A DNA stretch of 33,875 nucleotides from Pseudonocardia sp. KRD291 (GTDB taxonomy: Bacteria > Actinomycetota > Actinomycetes > Mycobacteriales > Pseudonocardiaceae). This document shows positions 1 through 8,709 of the stretch, piece after piece. The DNA lies in NCBI RefSeq assembly GCF_019263595.1, contig NZ_JADQDD010000027.1, positions 1 to 33,875 on the forward strand, in the 5' to 3' direction. The notes below the pieces were generated by a model. The model saw only the letters and a list, made by a program, of their open reading frames with translations, was not told the DNA's origin and made no database searches. How positions within the stretch are numbered: the first letter of the stretch is position 1; every line of letters starts with the position of its first letter. The position numbers and the translations under genes are program-made.

Positions 1-1296
1 AAGGTGCGTGCCGCGGTGCGCGGCGGGACGCTCGCCTACTTCGTCGACCAGTTCGACATCTACCTGCCGATCGTGGTGCTGGCGCCGGCGGCGGCCTACT
101 TCCAGGCCGCGGACCTGAGCGCGAGCACGGCGGCGCTGCTGGCCTCGCTGGTGTTCGCGTCGACGCTCATCGGCCGTCCGCTCGGCGCCGTCATCTTCGG
201 CCACTTCGCGGACACGGTCGGACGCAAGCGCACGACGCTGGTCGCGGTCGGCGGGTTCGGCGTCCTCACACTGGCCACCGCGTGCCTGCCCGGCTACGAG
301 ACGATCGGGATGTGGTCGGTCGGCCTCCTGATCGCGTTGCGGTTCGTCGACGGGATCTTCCTCGGTGGCGAGTACACGACCGCGGTGCCACTGGCGATGG
401 AGTGGAGCCCGAAGCACAAGCGCGGTCTCTACGCCTCGATCATCACCTCGACCTCCCCCGCCGCGTACGCCGTGATCGCCGCGATCACGCTGCTGATGCT
501 GCAGGTGCTGCCGTCGGCCGGGCTGCACAGTGCCTACGTGCAGTGGGGCTGGCGGGTGCCGTTCGTGATCGGCGCGCTGCTCGCGGCGGTGCTGTTCCGC
601 TACTACCTCACCCACGTCCACGAGCCGCCCGCGTCCGAGCGGACCGGCGAGCGGCACAAGCTCCCGCTCGTGCGGCTGGTGGTGCGGTACCCGAAGGCGC
701 TGGCGCAGGTCTTCGTGCTGATGACCGGTACCTGGCTGGCGACCAACATGGAGGCCGCCGTGACGCCCGTGCAGCTCAAGGAGCACCTGCAGCTCTCGAG
801 CCAGGAGGTCACGCTGACCATGCTGGTGATCAACGCAGCTGCGGCGCTGTCCTATCCCCTGTTCGGCATGCTGTCCCAGCGCATCGGGCGGCGGCGGTTC
901 TACATCGGCTACGGACTGGCGGTCGTGGTGTTCGGCGCCGGGTCCTACTCGGTGTTGATGGTCTCGAACGGCGGCTTCGGCGCGGCGCTCGGCTGGGGCA
1001 TCATGATCGGCGTCTTCACCGTCGGCACGTTCGGCCCGATCGCCGCGTATCTGACCGAGCGGTTCCCGGCGAGCATCCGGTCCACCGGCTACGGCGTCGG
1101 TTACAGCCTCGCGCTCATCGCGCCGGCGTTCTACCAGTTCTACCTGCAGGGGTTCGACGGCGTCATGCCGTCGCACCTGGCTCCGGCCGTCCTGATCGTC
1201 CTCGCCGGACTGTTGATCAGCATCGGCGGCTTCATCGGACCGGAGACGAAGGACGTCGACATGGACGACGACAGCACGATCCCCGCACTGTCCTGA
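1..1296 (+). CDS. MFS transporter, metabolite:H+ symporter-like (5' end at window edge)
   Basis: Twelve-helix major facilitator carrier of about 430 residues, probably a proton-coupled importer of a small organic acid or related metabolite. The MFS signature loop between helices 2 and 3 is clear (GHFADTVGRKRT, near residue 70). The acidic FVDQFDIYLP segment in helix 1 and the second-half loop SQRIGRRRF resemble the metabolite:H+ symporter group. The frame is open to base 1. The GTG at base 4 lies very close to helix 1 and has no visible ribosome site, so the true start is probably upstream of the window. It converges on the iclR gene with only 26 bp between stop codons. Its position beside the catabolic locus makes an uptake role plausible, but the substrate cannot be read from sequence. 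Confidence 0.85.
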   Translation, partial: KVRAAVRGGTLAYFVDQFDIYLPIVVLAPAAAYFQAADLSASTAALLASLVFASTLIGRPLGAVIFGHFADTVGRKRTTLVAVGGFGVLTLATACLPGYETIGMWSVGLLIALRFVDGIFLGGEYTTAVPLAMEWSPKHKRGLYASIITSTSPAAYAVIAAITLLMLQVLPSAGLHSAYVQWGWRVPFVIGALLAAVLFRYYLTHVHEPPASERTGERHKLPLVRLVVRYPKALAQVFVLMTGTWLATNMEAAVTPVQLKEHLQLSSQEVTLTMLVINAAAALSYPLFGMLSQRIGRRRFYIGYGLAVVVFGAGSYSVLMVSNGGFGAALGWGIMIGVFTVGTFGPIAAYLTERFPASIRSTGYGVGYSLALIAPAFYQFYLQGFDGVMPSHLAPAVLIVLAGLLISIGGFIGPETKDVDMDDDSTIPALS

Positions 1297-1322
1297 CCGG
1301 ACGCGACGGGCAGGCGGCCGCC

Positions 1323-2120
1323 TTACACCGCCCGCTGGTCGAGATCGTCGGGCCGGTAGTGACCGCCGAGCTCGTGGGTGAGCTCGCGCGCGGTCTCGAC
1401 CACGACACGGAGCTCGGGCGCGTCGTCGGACATCGACAGCGTGTTGTCCGGGCCGACGATCGCGATGGTGGCGCAGATGCCGTACTCGTCGAAGACCGGC
1501 GCCGCCACCGCCACGACACCGGGTGTGCTCATCGCGGAGCAGTGGCCGACGACGCGCACCCGCTCGACATCGGCCCGCAGCTCGTCGCGCGCCGTGCCGG
1601 ACAGGTTCGCCATCAGTCGTTCCATCGACAGCTGGTCCGCGTGATAGGCGAGGAAGACCTTGCTCTGTGCCGTGTCCAGCGGCAGATGGCTACCGACCCG
1701 CACGGAGACCACCACGATGGTGGACAGGTTCTCCTCGACCCGGGAGACCACCGGGCCGGTGAGGCCCCAGAGACTGAGCACCACGCTCGTCTGCGTGGCA
1801 CGCGAGAGCGACTGCATGTGCCGCGGGGCGAGGCTGATGACGCGCCGGTGGCCGATCGCGAACCCGCCGAGCTGCAGCAACAGGCCACCGGGCACGTAAC
1901 CGCCCTCGGCGCTGCGTTCGAGCAGCCCGGCCGCGACGAGCGAGGTGCAGTACCGGTACGCGGTGGTGCGGTTGAGTCCGAGGCGCTCCGCGACCTCGCC
2001 GGCCGTCACCTCCGGCGTGGCCGGGTCGAACAGCGCGAGGATCTGGCTGACCCGGCTGACCGCCTGGATGTCCGCCTGGTCGCCACGAGCCGACCGATTA
2101 CCCTCCGGCGACTTGCTCAC
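1323..2120 (-). CDS. IclR-family transcriptional regulator (first of two)
   Basis: Regulator of 265 residues, normal length for IclR. An N-terminal winged helix-turn-helix covers about residues 25-85 (VTAGEVAERLGLNRTTAYRY as recognition region). A C-terminal effector domain follows, with the family's conserved ends. The start is GTG at 2120, with GGAGG five bases upstream. It lies on the same strand as the hydrolase gene ending at 2189, 68 bp downstream of it, but seems to have its own promoter (TAGTCT as a -10 on the minus strand, 2186-2191). A perfect GTTCAC-N3-GTGAAC dyad (2162-2176) just downstream of that -10 suggests autorepression. IclR proteins usually sense an intermediate of the adjacent pathway; here that would be the divergent catabolic locus (inference). 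Confidence 0.9.
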   Translation of the reverse strand: MSKSPEGNRSARGDQADIQAVSRVSQILALFDPATPEVTAGEVAERLGLNRTTAYRYCTSLVAAGLLERSAEGGYVPGGLLLQLGGFAIGHRRVISLAPRHMQSLSRATQTSVVLSLWGLTGPVVSRVEENLSTIVVVSVRVGSHLPLDTAQSKVFLAYHADQLSMERLMANLSGTARDELRADVERVRVVGHCSAMSTPGVVAVAAPVFDEYGICATIAIVGPDNTLSMSDDAPELRVVVETARELTHELGGHYRPDDLDQRAV

Positions 2121-2161
2121 GGGGGCCTCCGTCGGACGGTGATCGCGAACCTGGCAGCGGC

Positions 2162-2176
2162 GTTCACTTCGTGAAC
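2162..2176. promoter_or_regulatory. Probable IclR operator (perfect 6-3-6 dyad)
   Basis: GTTCACTTCGTGAAC is a perfect inverted repeat in the 68-bp gap upstream of the first iclR gene. It lies just downstream of a minus-strand TAGTCT -10 candidate that overlaps the stop codon of the hydrolase gene. Its size and position fit an IclR autoregulatory operator. The half-site recurs in the divergent control region at 10903-10936 and 11057-11072. Binding is inferred. Confidence 0.55.
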
Positions 2177-2188
2177 ACCGGCCGTAGA

Positions 2189-4435
2189 CTACCTGAGGTC
2201 GGCGGCGCCCTCCGTCCCGTCGAGGGGCGATCCGTCCGGGGCGACCGGGCCGTCGTGGTCACGGAAGCGGTCGAGCACGTTCGCGGTGATCCGGGCGACG
2301 TCGTTGTCGCCGCCCCGGTGCGTCATCGCCGTCGACCAGGCGATCGAGCCGACCGAGAACACCGCACCACCGCCGGGCCGGCCGGCGATCACGATGTCGG
2401 AGCGGACCCGCGGGTCGGGGACCACCGGCGGCGAGTAGGAGATCGTCCGGTCGTCGGCGGCCAGCACGATGGCGCTCGAGTGCCCGACCGAGGTCGCGAG
2501 CACCACGGCGTGCGCCGGGGTCCCGAGAGCCACGTCGGCACGGTCGATCTCGTCCCCGGCCGCACCGCCGAGGCCCGGGCCCCGGTCCCCGAACAGGTCG
2601 CCCACCGCGAGGTCCGTGCCGTCGAAGACCCAGCTCACGGCGTCCTCGCGGCTCGCGGGCAGCCGGCGGTAGCCACTGGCCCGGTCGAAACCCTGGGCGG
2701 TCATCCCGACCCCGGTCAGCCGCTGCGGCGCGCGGCCGCGCCAGCGCCACAGCCCGCCGTGCTCCCCAGAGCCGGACAGGTGCTCCTCCCCCGCACCGGA
2801 CGCCCAGGCCGTCGTCGTGCCCCGGGCCCGGCGGATCTCGATCGCCCCGCCCGGGCCCGGATGCCGGTTGCTGACGAGGTAGAAGCCGTTGCCGCCCAGG
2901 TACATCAGCCGTCCGCCACGGTCGGTGTGCTCCTGGTAGGCGTCGAGCATCCGCGCCGAGCAGTACTCCGGATGGCTCCCGGTGACCACGACCCGGTGCC
3001 CGGAGAACGCGTCGACGCCGCGGTCCTCGACCTCGTCGTCGGTGATCACGTCGTAGGTCTCGCCGCGCGCGTCGAGCCAGTGCAGCAGCGACAGGTCCTG
3101 GGCGAAGTGCCGCAGCCCGCGGGTCGTGGGCGTGTAGTAGTCGGGGCGGATGTTGACGATGGGCCGGGCCCGGGAGGAGTAGGCGACGCCACTGCCGTCG
3201 GTGTGCACGTCGTAGAGCGACTTCCCGAGCTCCGGGTGACGGGTCAGCCAGCGGTCCCGGGCGTCGACCCCGCGCCGCTCGCCGTACAGCGCGACGCGGT
3301 CCTCCTCGTGCTCGGCGTAGGTGCGCCAGTTCGCGTAGGCGAGGTAGGTCCAGGTGGGGATCACGACCAGCACCGGCGCCGGTGCCGCGCCCGGCGCCGG
3401 GGTCACCACGAACGGGATGCGGTCCACGTGCTCGCCCGCGCGGACCCGCAGTGCGTAGACGCCGCCGGGGGTGTCCGGCGGCAGCGTCAGGCTCACGTCG
3501 GTGGCCCAGCCCGCGTCGTCGAGGTCGTCGTCGTGCAGGTGCAGCGCGTCGTACTCGTCCGGGCACCGCCGGAAGTCGGTCTCGGTGCACCGCCAGAACG
3601 GGCCCGGCACCGCGCTCGTCGGCCGGTTCACCACCCGTCCGCCCGTGGTGAGGGCGCCGTCGTCGACGACCCGTGTCGCCGCGGGCTCCCGGCCGAGGGC
3701 CAGCGCGCCCACCGCACCGGCCCCGAGCACGTCGACGGCGTTCTCGCCGGCCGCCAGGCGGGCGGTCGCGGCCACCGACCAGCCCTCGAGGGCCACCACG
3801 GGGCGGGCGATCCGGCCGTTGAAGGCGCCGGTCGCGCCGGGACCGCGCCCGCCGACCCGCACCACGCCCGCGGGCCGTCCGGACGGGGCGGGGCCGCGGC
3901 CCTGCGCCACCGCCGCCGGTGCGGCCGTGCTCCGGTGCAGGCTCAGCCGCACGTCACCCTGCGCCGACACGGTCGCGGCGAGGAACGACCACTGCCGCAC
4001 GACGGGCGGCTCGTCGAGCCGGGCCAGCACCGTCCCTCCGGCGTCGCGCAGTACCGGACCGGTCGCGGTGACGGTCAGCGTCCAGCCTGCTCGCCCGTCG
4101 TCCGAGGTCACGGTGAGCACGCTCTGCTCGCGCTGCCCGTCGAGCAGGGTGGGGCACACCCAGGCCGCGAGCCCGACGCCGTCCATGGTGGTGCCCTCGG
4201 CGACGGCCGCCTCGACCCACGACCCCGCGACGGCGGTCTGGACCCGGCCCGCGACCGCGGCCGGGAGGTCGGCCGCGACGTCGTCCTCGATCAGGTCGCA
4301 CTCGTGGGCCGGGGAGCCACCGCGGCGCAGCCGTACCAGCGACGGGGCGAACTCCGGCAGCTCGCAGCTCACCTTGAACTCGATCCGTCCGCCCGCCGGG
4401 ACGGACAGCCGGTCTCCGTAGCCGATGATCCTCAT
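2189..4435 (-). CDS. N,N-dimethylformamidase large-subunit-like iron hydrolase (paralog 1)
   Basis: Protein of 748 residues, close to the large (beta) subunit of dimethylformamidase (about 760), a mononuclear-iron amidohydrolase. From memory, that enzyme's iron is bound by two Tyr, one His and one Glu (Y399, Y440, H519, E521). Matching residues are present here with nearly the same spacing: Y367 (LAYANW), Y408 (SLYDVH), H488 and E490 (SHPEYCS). The N-terminal half is a beta-rich region with a lectin-like segment (about 90-250); the catalytic alpha/beta part follows from about 350. ATG at 4435 overlaps the stop of the binding-protein gene (ATGA), so translation is probably coupled; an upstream in-frame start at 4492 would lie inside that gene. 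No small subunit gene is present. The substrate is unknown; an amide other than dimethylformamide is likely, since no amine-oxidising genes accompany it. Confidence 0.85.
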   Translation of the reverse strand: MRIIGYGDRLSVPAGGRIEFKVSCELPEFAPSLVRLRRGGSPAHECDLIEDDVAADLPAAVAGRVQTAVAGSWVEAAVAEGTTMDGVGLAAWVCPTLLDGQREQSVLTVTSDDGRAGWTLTVTATGPVLRDAGGTVLARLDEPPVVRQWSFLAATVSAQGDVRLSLHRSTAAPAAVAQGRGPAPSGRPAGVVRVGGRGPGATGAFNGRIARPVVALEGWSVAATARLAAGENAVDVLGAGAVGALALGREPAATRVVDDGALTTGGRVVNRPTSAVPGPFWRCTETDFRRCPDEYDALHLHDDDLDDAGWATDVSLTLPPDTPGGVYALRVRAGEHVDRIPFVVTPAPGAAPAPVLVVIPTWTYLAYANWRTYAEHEEDRVALYGERRGVDARDRWLTRHPELGKSLYDVHTDGSGVAYSSRARPIVNIRPDYYTPTTRGLRHFAQDLSLLHWLDARGETYDVITDDEVEDRGVDAFSGHRVVVTGSHPEYCSARMLDAYQEHTDRGGRLMYLGGNGFYLVSNRHPGPGGAIEIRRARGTTTAWASGAGEEHLSGSGEHGGLWRWRGRAPQRLTGVGMTAQGFDRASGYRRLPASREDAVSWVFDGTDLAVGDLFGDRGPGLGGAAGDEIDRADVALGTPAHAVVLATSVGHSSAIVLAADDRTISYSPPVVPDPRVRSDIVIAGRPGGGAVFSVGSIAWSTAMTHRGGDNDVARITANVLDRFRDHDGPVAPDGSPLDGTEGAADLR

Positions 4436-5475
4436 CGGTTGACCCAGTTCGCCCACCGCGTGGTGGCCTCGTCGAGGTTGGCCGCCCACCACTGCTGGTC
4501 ACGCACGACCTCGGTGCCGTTGGCGTGGTTGGTCGCGACGAACGAGCTGATCAACGGGTCGGAGGACGGCTCGGCCTTCGAGTTGGCCGCGCCGTAGGGC
4601 TGCTTCGCCGTGATCTCCTCCTGGGTGCGTGTCCCGATCAGCGCGTTGATCAGCTCGTACGCGGCGTCCTGGTTCTTGGAGCCCTTCACGATCCCCAGCG
4701 CGTCGGTGTAGTAGAGCGGCTGGTTCCAGACGACCTTGAGGTTGGTCCCGTTCTTCGTGGCCTCGTAGGCACGTCCCGGCCAGGCCAGCATCATGTCGAC
4801 CTCCCCCGACTCCAGGGCCTGGGTCTGCTGCGCCCCGGTGTCGAAGAACCGCACCGACGGGCGGATCCGGTCCATCGTGGCGAACGCGCGGTCGTAGTCG
4901 AGCGGGTAGAGCTTGTCGCCGGGTACGCCGGAGGCCAGCAACGCCGTCTCCATGCCGGCGTCCTTGGCGTAGTTCATGATGCCGCGCGTGCCCGGGAACG
5001 ACGTCGTGTCGTAGAAGTCCTTCCAGCTCGTCGGCGCCTTGCCCGGGTACTTGTCGGCGTTGTAGACCAGCAGGAACGCGGACTGCAGTACCGGCACACC
5101 GCACTCGGTGACCTGCTTCGGGTCGAGCCCGCTGGTGTCGATACGGGACATGTCCAGCTTCTCGAACAGCACGTCGCACTTGGCGACCGTGCGGTACGGC
5201 GAGGCGTAGAAGACGTCCCAGGTGGGCGAGCCGGACTCGACCATCGCGGTCAGCTTCGCCTCGTTGTTGGGTGACTCCTCGGCGACCGTGATCCCCTTGT
5301 CCGCCAGCTCCTTGTACGCGGTGTCGGCGAAGATCGAGGCCAGGGCGCCGCCGGTGTTGCTGAACACGACCGTTCCCCCCGCGCCGCCGGTCGCCGGGCT
5401 GACGAAGCACCCGGTGGCGGCGAAGGACACCGCCGCCAGTACGGCGACGAGTGGGAGATGTCTGCGAATGTGCAT
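4432..5475 (-). CDS. ABC transporter substrate-binding lipoprotein (spermidine/putrescine type)
   Basis: Extracellular solute-binding protein of 347 residues. A lipoprotein signal peptide ends in the lipobox AATGC, placing the lipid-modified Cys at residue 23. The mature part fits the PotD/iron-type binding-protein fold (VVFSNTGGALASIF near the start; WPGRAYEATKNGTNLKVVWNQ in the second lobe). The start is ATG at 5475 with GGAGG eight bases upstream. It must partner the permeases and ATPase on the opposite strand (11110-13938), since no other ABC genes are in the window. PotD-type systems carry polyamines but also other small cationic or polar compounds, so the ligand remains open. It overlaps the next hydrolase gene by four bases. 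Confidence 0.88.
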   Translation of the reverse strand: MHIRRHLPLVAVLAAVSFAATGCFVSPATGGAGGTVVFSNTGGALASIFADTAYKELADKGITVAEESPNNEAKLTAMVESGSPTWDVFYASPYRTVAKCDVLFEKLDMSRIDTSGLDPKQVTECGVPVLQSAFLLVYNADKYPGKAPTSWKDFYDTTSFPGTRGIMNYAKDAGMETALLASGVPGDKLYPLDYDRAFATMDRIRPSVRFFDTGAQQTQALESGEVDMMLAWPGRAYEATKNGTNLKVVWNQPLYYTDALGIVKGSKNQDAAYELINALIGTRTQEEITAKQPYGAANSKAEPSSDPLISSFVATNHANGTEVVRDQQWWAANLDEATTRWANWVNR

Positions 5476-5515
5476 GGTTACCGCCTCCGGCGGGTCGGGG
5501 AGGGACAGGTCGGTG

Positions 5516-5545
5516 CTGGTCTGGTCCGGTCCGGTCCGGTCCGGT
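5516..5545. repeat. Pentanucleotide tandem repeat (CCGGT)
   Basis: Four perfect CCGGT units (5526-5545) are preceded by two CTGGT variants (5516-5525). The run reaches the stop codon of the aminotransferase gene and lies in the 69-bp gap before the binding-protein gene. Its copy number could vary by slippage, changing the length of this leader. No function is shown. Confidence 0.6.
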
Positions 5546-6774
5546 CAGCGGACGGCGGCGAACGCGTCGTCGGTGCGGTCGAGGATCGCGTCGATCACGT
5601 CGTCGGTGTGCGCGGTGGACAGGAACCAGTTGTGCCAGGGGTGCAGGTAGACGCCCCTCTCCACGGCGGCCTCGGCCCACGCGCTCGCCTGCCGGAAGTC
5701 CTGGTCACCGGCGAAGGACAGCATCGGCATCTGGACCGGTCCGGTCTGGTTGATCTCGACCCCGTGGGCGGTGGCCTGCGCGGCCAGGCCGTCGCGCAGC
5801 CGCCGGCCCGCGCGCTCCATCGCCGGCACGGCATCGCCGCGCCGGAGCTCGGTCAGCGTGGCCAGCCCCGCCGCGAGCGGCACCGCCCCGGTCCAGAACG
5901 AGCCGGTGACGTAGATCGACCGGACGCCGTCGCGCAGCGCGTCGATCCCGGTCACCGCGCCCAGGGGCTGCCCGTTCGCCAACGGCTTGGAGTAGGCGGC
6001 CAGGTCCGGGCGCACCCCGATCGGCTCCCAGCTCCCGCCGAGGTCGAGCCGGTGGGTGCAGCGGACGTCGTCGAGGATCAGCACCGCCCCGGTGCTGTCG
6101 GCCAGTGCCCGCAGCCCGCGGGCGAACTCGGGGTCGACCAGCTCCTGGTCCCGCTTGACGTCGTGGCGCATCGGGCACACCAGGATCGCCGCGAGGTCGT
6201 CCCCCGCCTCGTCGGCGGCGGCCCGCGCGGAGGGCAGGTCGTTGTACTCGTAGCGGATCAGGTGCTCCTGGTCCGCCTCGGTGATGCCTTCGCCGCGCAG
6301 CGCGCACCAGGGCACCGCACCGTGGTAGGCACCGCGCGCGACCAGCACCTTGCGCCGCCCGGTCGCCGCACGGGCGGTCGTCACGCAGGTGGTGACCGCG
6401 TCCGTGCCGTTCTTGCAGAACAACGCCCAGTCCGCGGCGGGGACCGTGTCGACGAGCAGCTCGGCGTACTCGACGGCGACCGGGCTGGTGCCGTCCAGGC
6501 AGTCGCCGCGGGAGAGCTGGTCGACCACGGCCGCGGCCACCGCCGGGTGCCGGTGCCCGAGGATCACCGGGCCCCAGCTGCACATCAGGTCCAGGTACTC
6601 CCGACCGTCGGCGTCGACGACGCGGGCGCCGTCGCCGGAGACCATGAACTGCGGGTGCGAGCGGCTGAACGCGGCGACGGCCATGTGGCCGTACATGCCG
6701 CCGGGGATCACCTGCGCGGCCCGCTCGCGCAGCGCGAGCTCGCGGGCACCGAGTGTGGGTGGGGCCGTGGTCAT
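5545..6774 (-). CDS. Class III PLP aminotransferase (glutamate-1-semialdehyde aminomutase-like)
   Basis: Pyridoxal-phosphate enzyme of 409 residues, full length for class III. K263 in AYSKPLANGQPLGAV is the expected Schiff-base lysine; LILDDVRC upstream holds the conserved Asp that binds the PLP ring nitrogen. The N-terminal region (IPGGMYGHM, then GDGARVVDADGREYLDL) is most like glutamate-1-semialdehyde aminomutases and their catabolic relatives. A haem-pathway role is unlikely in this setting. In the cluster it probably converts an amine released by the hydrolases, or an amino sugar, to a carbonyl compound (inference). ATG at 6774 overlaps the stop of the transketolase C-terminal gene (ATGA), so the two are translationally coupled. 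Confidence 0.88.
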   Translation of the reverse strand: MTTAPPTLGARELALRERAAQVIPGGMYGHMAVAAFSRSHPQFMVSGDGARVVDADGREYLDLMCSWGPVILGHRHPAVAAAVVDQLSRGDCLDGTSPVAVEYAELLVDTVPAADWALFCKNGTDAVTTCVTTARAATGRRKVLVARGAYHGAVPWCALRGEGITEADQEHLIRYEYNDLPSARAAADEAGDDLAAILVCPMRHDVKRDQELVDPEFARGLRALADSTGAVLILDDVRCTHRLDLGGSWEPIGVRPDLAAYSKPLANGQPLGAVTGIDALRDGVRSIYVTGSFWTGAVPLAAGLATLTELRRGDAVPAMERAGRRLRDGLAAQATAHGVEINQTGPVQMPMLSFAGDQDFRQASAWAEAAVERGVYLHPWHNWFLSTAHTDDVIDAILDRTDDAFAAVR

Positions 6775-7817
6775 GCGTTCCTCCGGGGACGGACATCGAT
6801 CAGCTCGCGGGCGACGGCGGCGATGCCGGGGCCGTCGAGCCGGTAGTGGGCGTAGAGGGCCGCCGGCGGTCCGACCGGGACGTGCTCATCGGGCACCCCG
6901 TGCCGGCGGAACGGGACCGCGAGACCGGCGTCGAGCAGCGAGTCGGCCACGGCCGAGCCGAGGCCGCCGGTCACGTTGGCCTCCTCGACGGTCAGGACGG
7001 CGCCGGTCTCGCGGGCGGCGGCGGCCACCGCGGCGTGGTCGAGCGGGGAGACCGTCCACATGTCGACGACCCGGACCGAGACGCCGTCGGCGGCCAGCTG
7101 CTCGGCGGCCTCCAGGGAAGGGTGCACCGTCGACCCGGTCGCGATCACGGTCAGGTCCGTGCCCGCGCGCACCTGCTCGGCGCGGCCGAGCCGCAGGTCC
7201 GGTACCTCGTCGTAGACCTGCGGGTCGCGGCCGCGGCCGAGCCGCAGGTACATCGCCCCGGGGTGTTCCAGCGACAGTCTCAGCAACGCCCGCAGGTGGT
7301 GGGCGTCGGTCGCGCAGACCAGGGTGAGGTCGGCGATCGACCGCATCATCGCCAGGTCCTCGAGGCTGTGGTGACTGGTCCCGTAGAAGCCCATCGACAT
7401 GCCCGAGTGGTGGCCGACGACCCGCACCGGCAGGTTCGGGTACGCGCAGTCGGTCCGGATCTGCTCGGCGCACAGGAGCGCGGCGAAGGAGCCGAACGTG
7501 GCCGCGAACGGCACCAGCCCGCTCGCCGCCATCCCGGCGGCCACGGTGACCATGTTCTTCTCGGCGATGCCGAGGTTGACGAACCGGTCGGGGTGCCGGG
7601 CGGCGAAGTCGGAGGCGCGGTTGGAACGGGCGAGGTCCGCGGTGAGGACCACGATCCGCGGGTCGTGTTCGGCGAGCTCGGCCAGCTCCTCCCCGAACAC
7701 GAACGCCGGGACGGTGCGGGTGTCGGTGCCGTCCACCGAGCGGGTGTCCTTGAACCCGACACTCGCGGTGCCGTTGAAGATCTCCGACTGGTCCTGTGCT
7801 CCGGTCCGGGTGCTCAT
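6771..7817 (-). CDS. Transketolase C-terminal subunit (pyrimidine-binding and C-terminal domains)
   Basis: 348 residues holding the Pyr domain (about 40-190) and the transketolase C-terminal domain (about 215-340). The catalytic Glu that activates thiamine diphosphate is visible in FVNLGIAEKNM. Together with the N-terminal partner encoded just upstream it would form a two-gene transketolase, moving a two-carbon ketol unit between sugars. Such split transketolases are typical of dedicated catabolic clusters rather than the central pentose pathway. ATG at 7817 overlaps the partner's stop (ATGA). An in-frame extension to 8207 is open but runs through the partner gene and is not real. Confidence 0.88.
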   Translation of the reverse strand: MSTRTGAQDQSEIFNGTASVGFKDTRSVDGTDTRTVPAFVFGEELAELAEHDPRIVVLTADLARSNRASDFAARHPDRFVNLGIAEKNMVTVAAGMAASGLVPFAATFGSFAALLCAEQIRTDCAYPNLPVRVVGHHSGMSMGFYGTSHHSLEDLAMMRSIADLTLVCATDAHHLRALLRLSLEHPGAMYLRLGRGRDPQVYDEVPDLRLGRAEQVRAGTDLTVIATGSTVHPSLEAAEQLAADGVSVRVVDMWTVSPLDHAAVAAAARETGAVLTVEEANVTGGLGSAVADSLLDAGLAVPFRRHGVPDEHVPVGPPAALYAHYRLDGPGIAAVARELIDVRPRRNA

Positions 7818-8665
7818 CGGTTCAGCTCCGCCATCACGTCGTCGTAGTCGGCACCGGCGAGGTTGCCGACGTGCCAGTCGGGGCTGAGCTCCATCCGGGC
7901 CACGCCCTTGCCCTTGACCGTGTCCGCGACGATCAGCTGCGGCCGCTGCCCGCCTCTCGGGGGCAACGACGCGAACGCGTCCAGCAGGGCGCCCGGGTCG
8001 TGGCCGTCGACGCGGCGGGTCTGCCAGCCGAACGCGGCGAACCGTTCCTCGATCGGCTCGGCGGCCATCACCTCGGCGACCCTGCCGTCGATGCCGAGCT
8101 GGTTGTTGTCGACCACGGCGACCAGGTCGCCGAGCCGGTGGTGCGACGCCGACATCGCGGCCTCCCAGATCTGCCCCTCGGCCAGCTCGCCGTCGCCGAG
8201 CAGGCACCAGGTGCGGTGGTCGCTGCCCGCGTACCGGCCGGCCCAGGCCATGCCCACACCGACCGAGAGCCCGTGCCCGAGCGAGCCCGAGGAGAAGTCG
8301 ATGCCGGCGATCCGCTTCATGTCCGGGTGGTCGCCGAACGGGCTCCCGAGCCGGGTGTAGTCGTCGAGCGCGGACGCGGCGAAGTAGCCGAGGTCGGCGA
8401 GCACCGGGTAGAGCCCGATGGCCGCGTGTCCCTTGCTCAGGACGAACCGGTCACGGTCGGGCAGGTCCGGGCGGGCCGGGTCGATGCGCAGCTCGGAGTA
8501 GTAGAGCGCGGCCAGGATCTCGGCGCACGAGAACACGGCGCTGTAGTGGCCCGCACCGGCGATCCGGGTCAACCGGACCGTCTCGGTGCGGATGAACCGG
8601 GCGCGGTCGGCCAGGTGCTCGGTCGTCACCGGACGCGACGTCGTCGCGGTTCGGGAGGTGGACAC
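7814..8665 (-). CDS. Transketolase N-terminal subunit (thiamine-diphosphate PP domain)
   Basis: 283 residues forming the thiamine-diphosphate binding half of a split transketolase. Motifs visible are SKGHAA, SGSLGHGLSVGVG and the cofactor motif from GDGELAEGQ to VVDNNQ. The usual GH-x-GG near the N-terminus reads GHYSAVFSCAE, so the substrate pocket may differ. The start is GTG at 8665, with GAGGAG about nine bases upstream; the longer open frame to 9436 runs through the neighbouring hydrolase gene and is a shadow. It lies 44 bp after the hydrolase 2 stop and overlaps the C-terminal subunit gene by four bases. The acceptor and donor sugars are unknown. Confidence 0.88.
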   Translation of the reverse strand: MSTSRTATTSRPVTTEHLADRARFIRTETVRLTRIAGAGHYSAVFSCAEILAALYYSELRIDPARPDLPDRDRFVLSKGHAAIGLYPVLADLGYFAASALDDYTRLGSPFGDHPDMKRIAGIDFSSGSLGHGLSVGVGMAWAGRYAGSDHRTWCLLGDGELAEGQIWEAAMSASHHRLGDLVAVVDNNQLGIDGRVAEVMAAEPIEERFAAFGWQTRRVDGHDPGALLDAFASLPPRGGQRPQLIVADTVKGKGVARMELSPDWHVGNLAGADYDDVMAELNR

Positions 8666-8709
8666 GGGTGGCGCTCCTCGATGCTCGATGGTTGCCGGAG
8701 GGGTAGGGG

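Noticed and set aside
282..2174. 630-codon open frame on the plus strand across the MFS and iclR genes
   Set aside because: Low-complexity Arg/Ala/Gly-rich product overlapping two well-supported genes; shadow frame.
2171..4597. 808-codon open frame on the plus strand
   Set aside because: It lies antisense to the hydrolase gene, is Arg/Gly/Val/Pro-rich, matches no family and has no ribosome site. A high-GC shadow frame.
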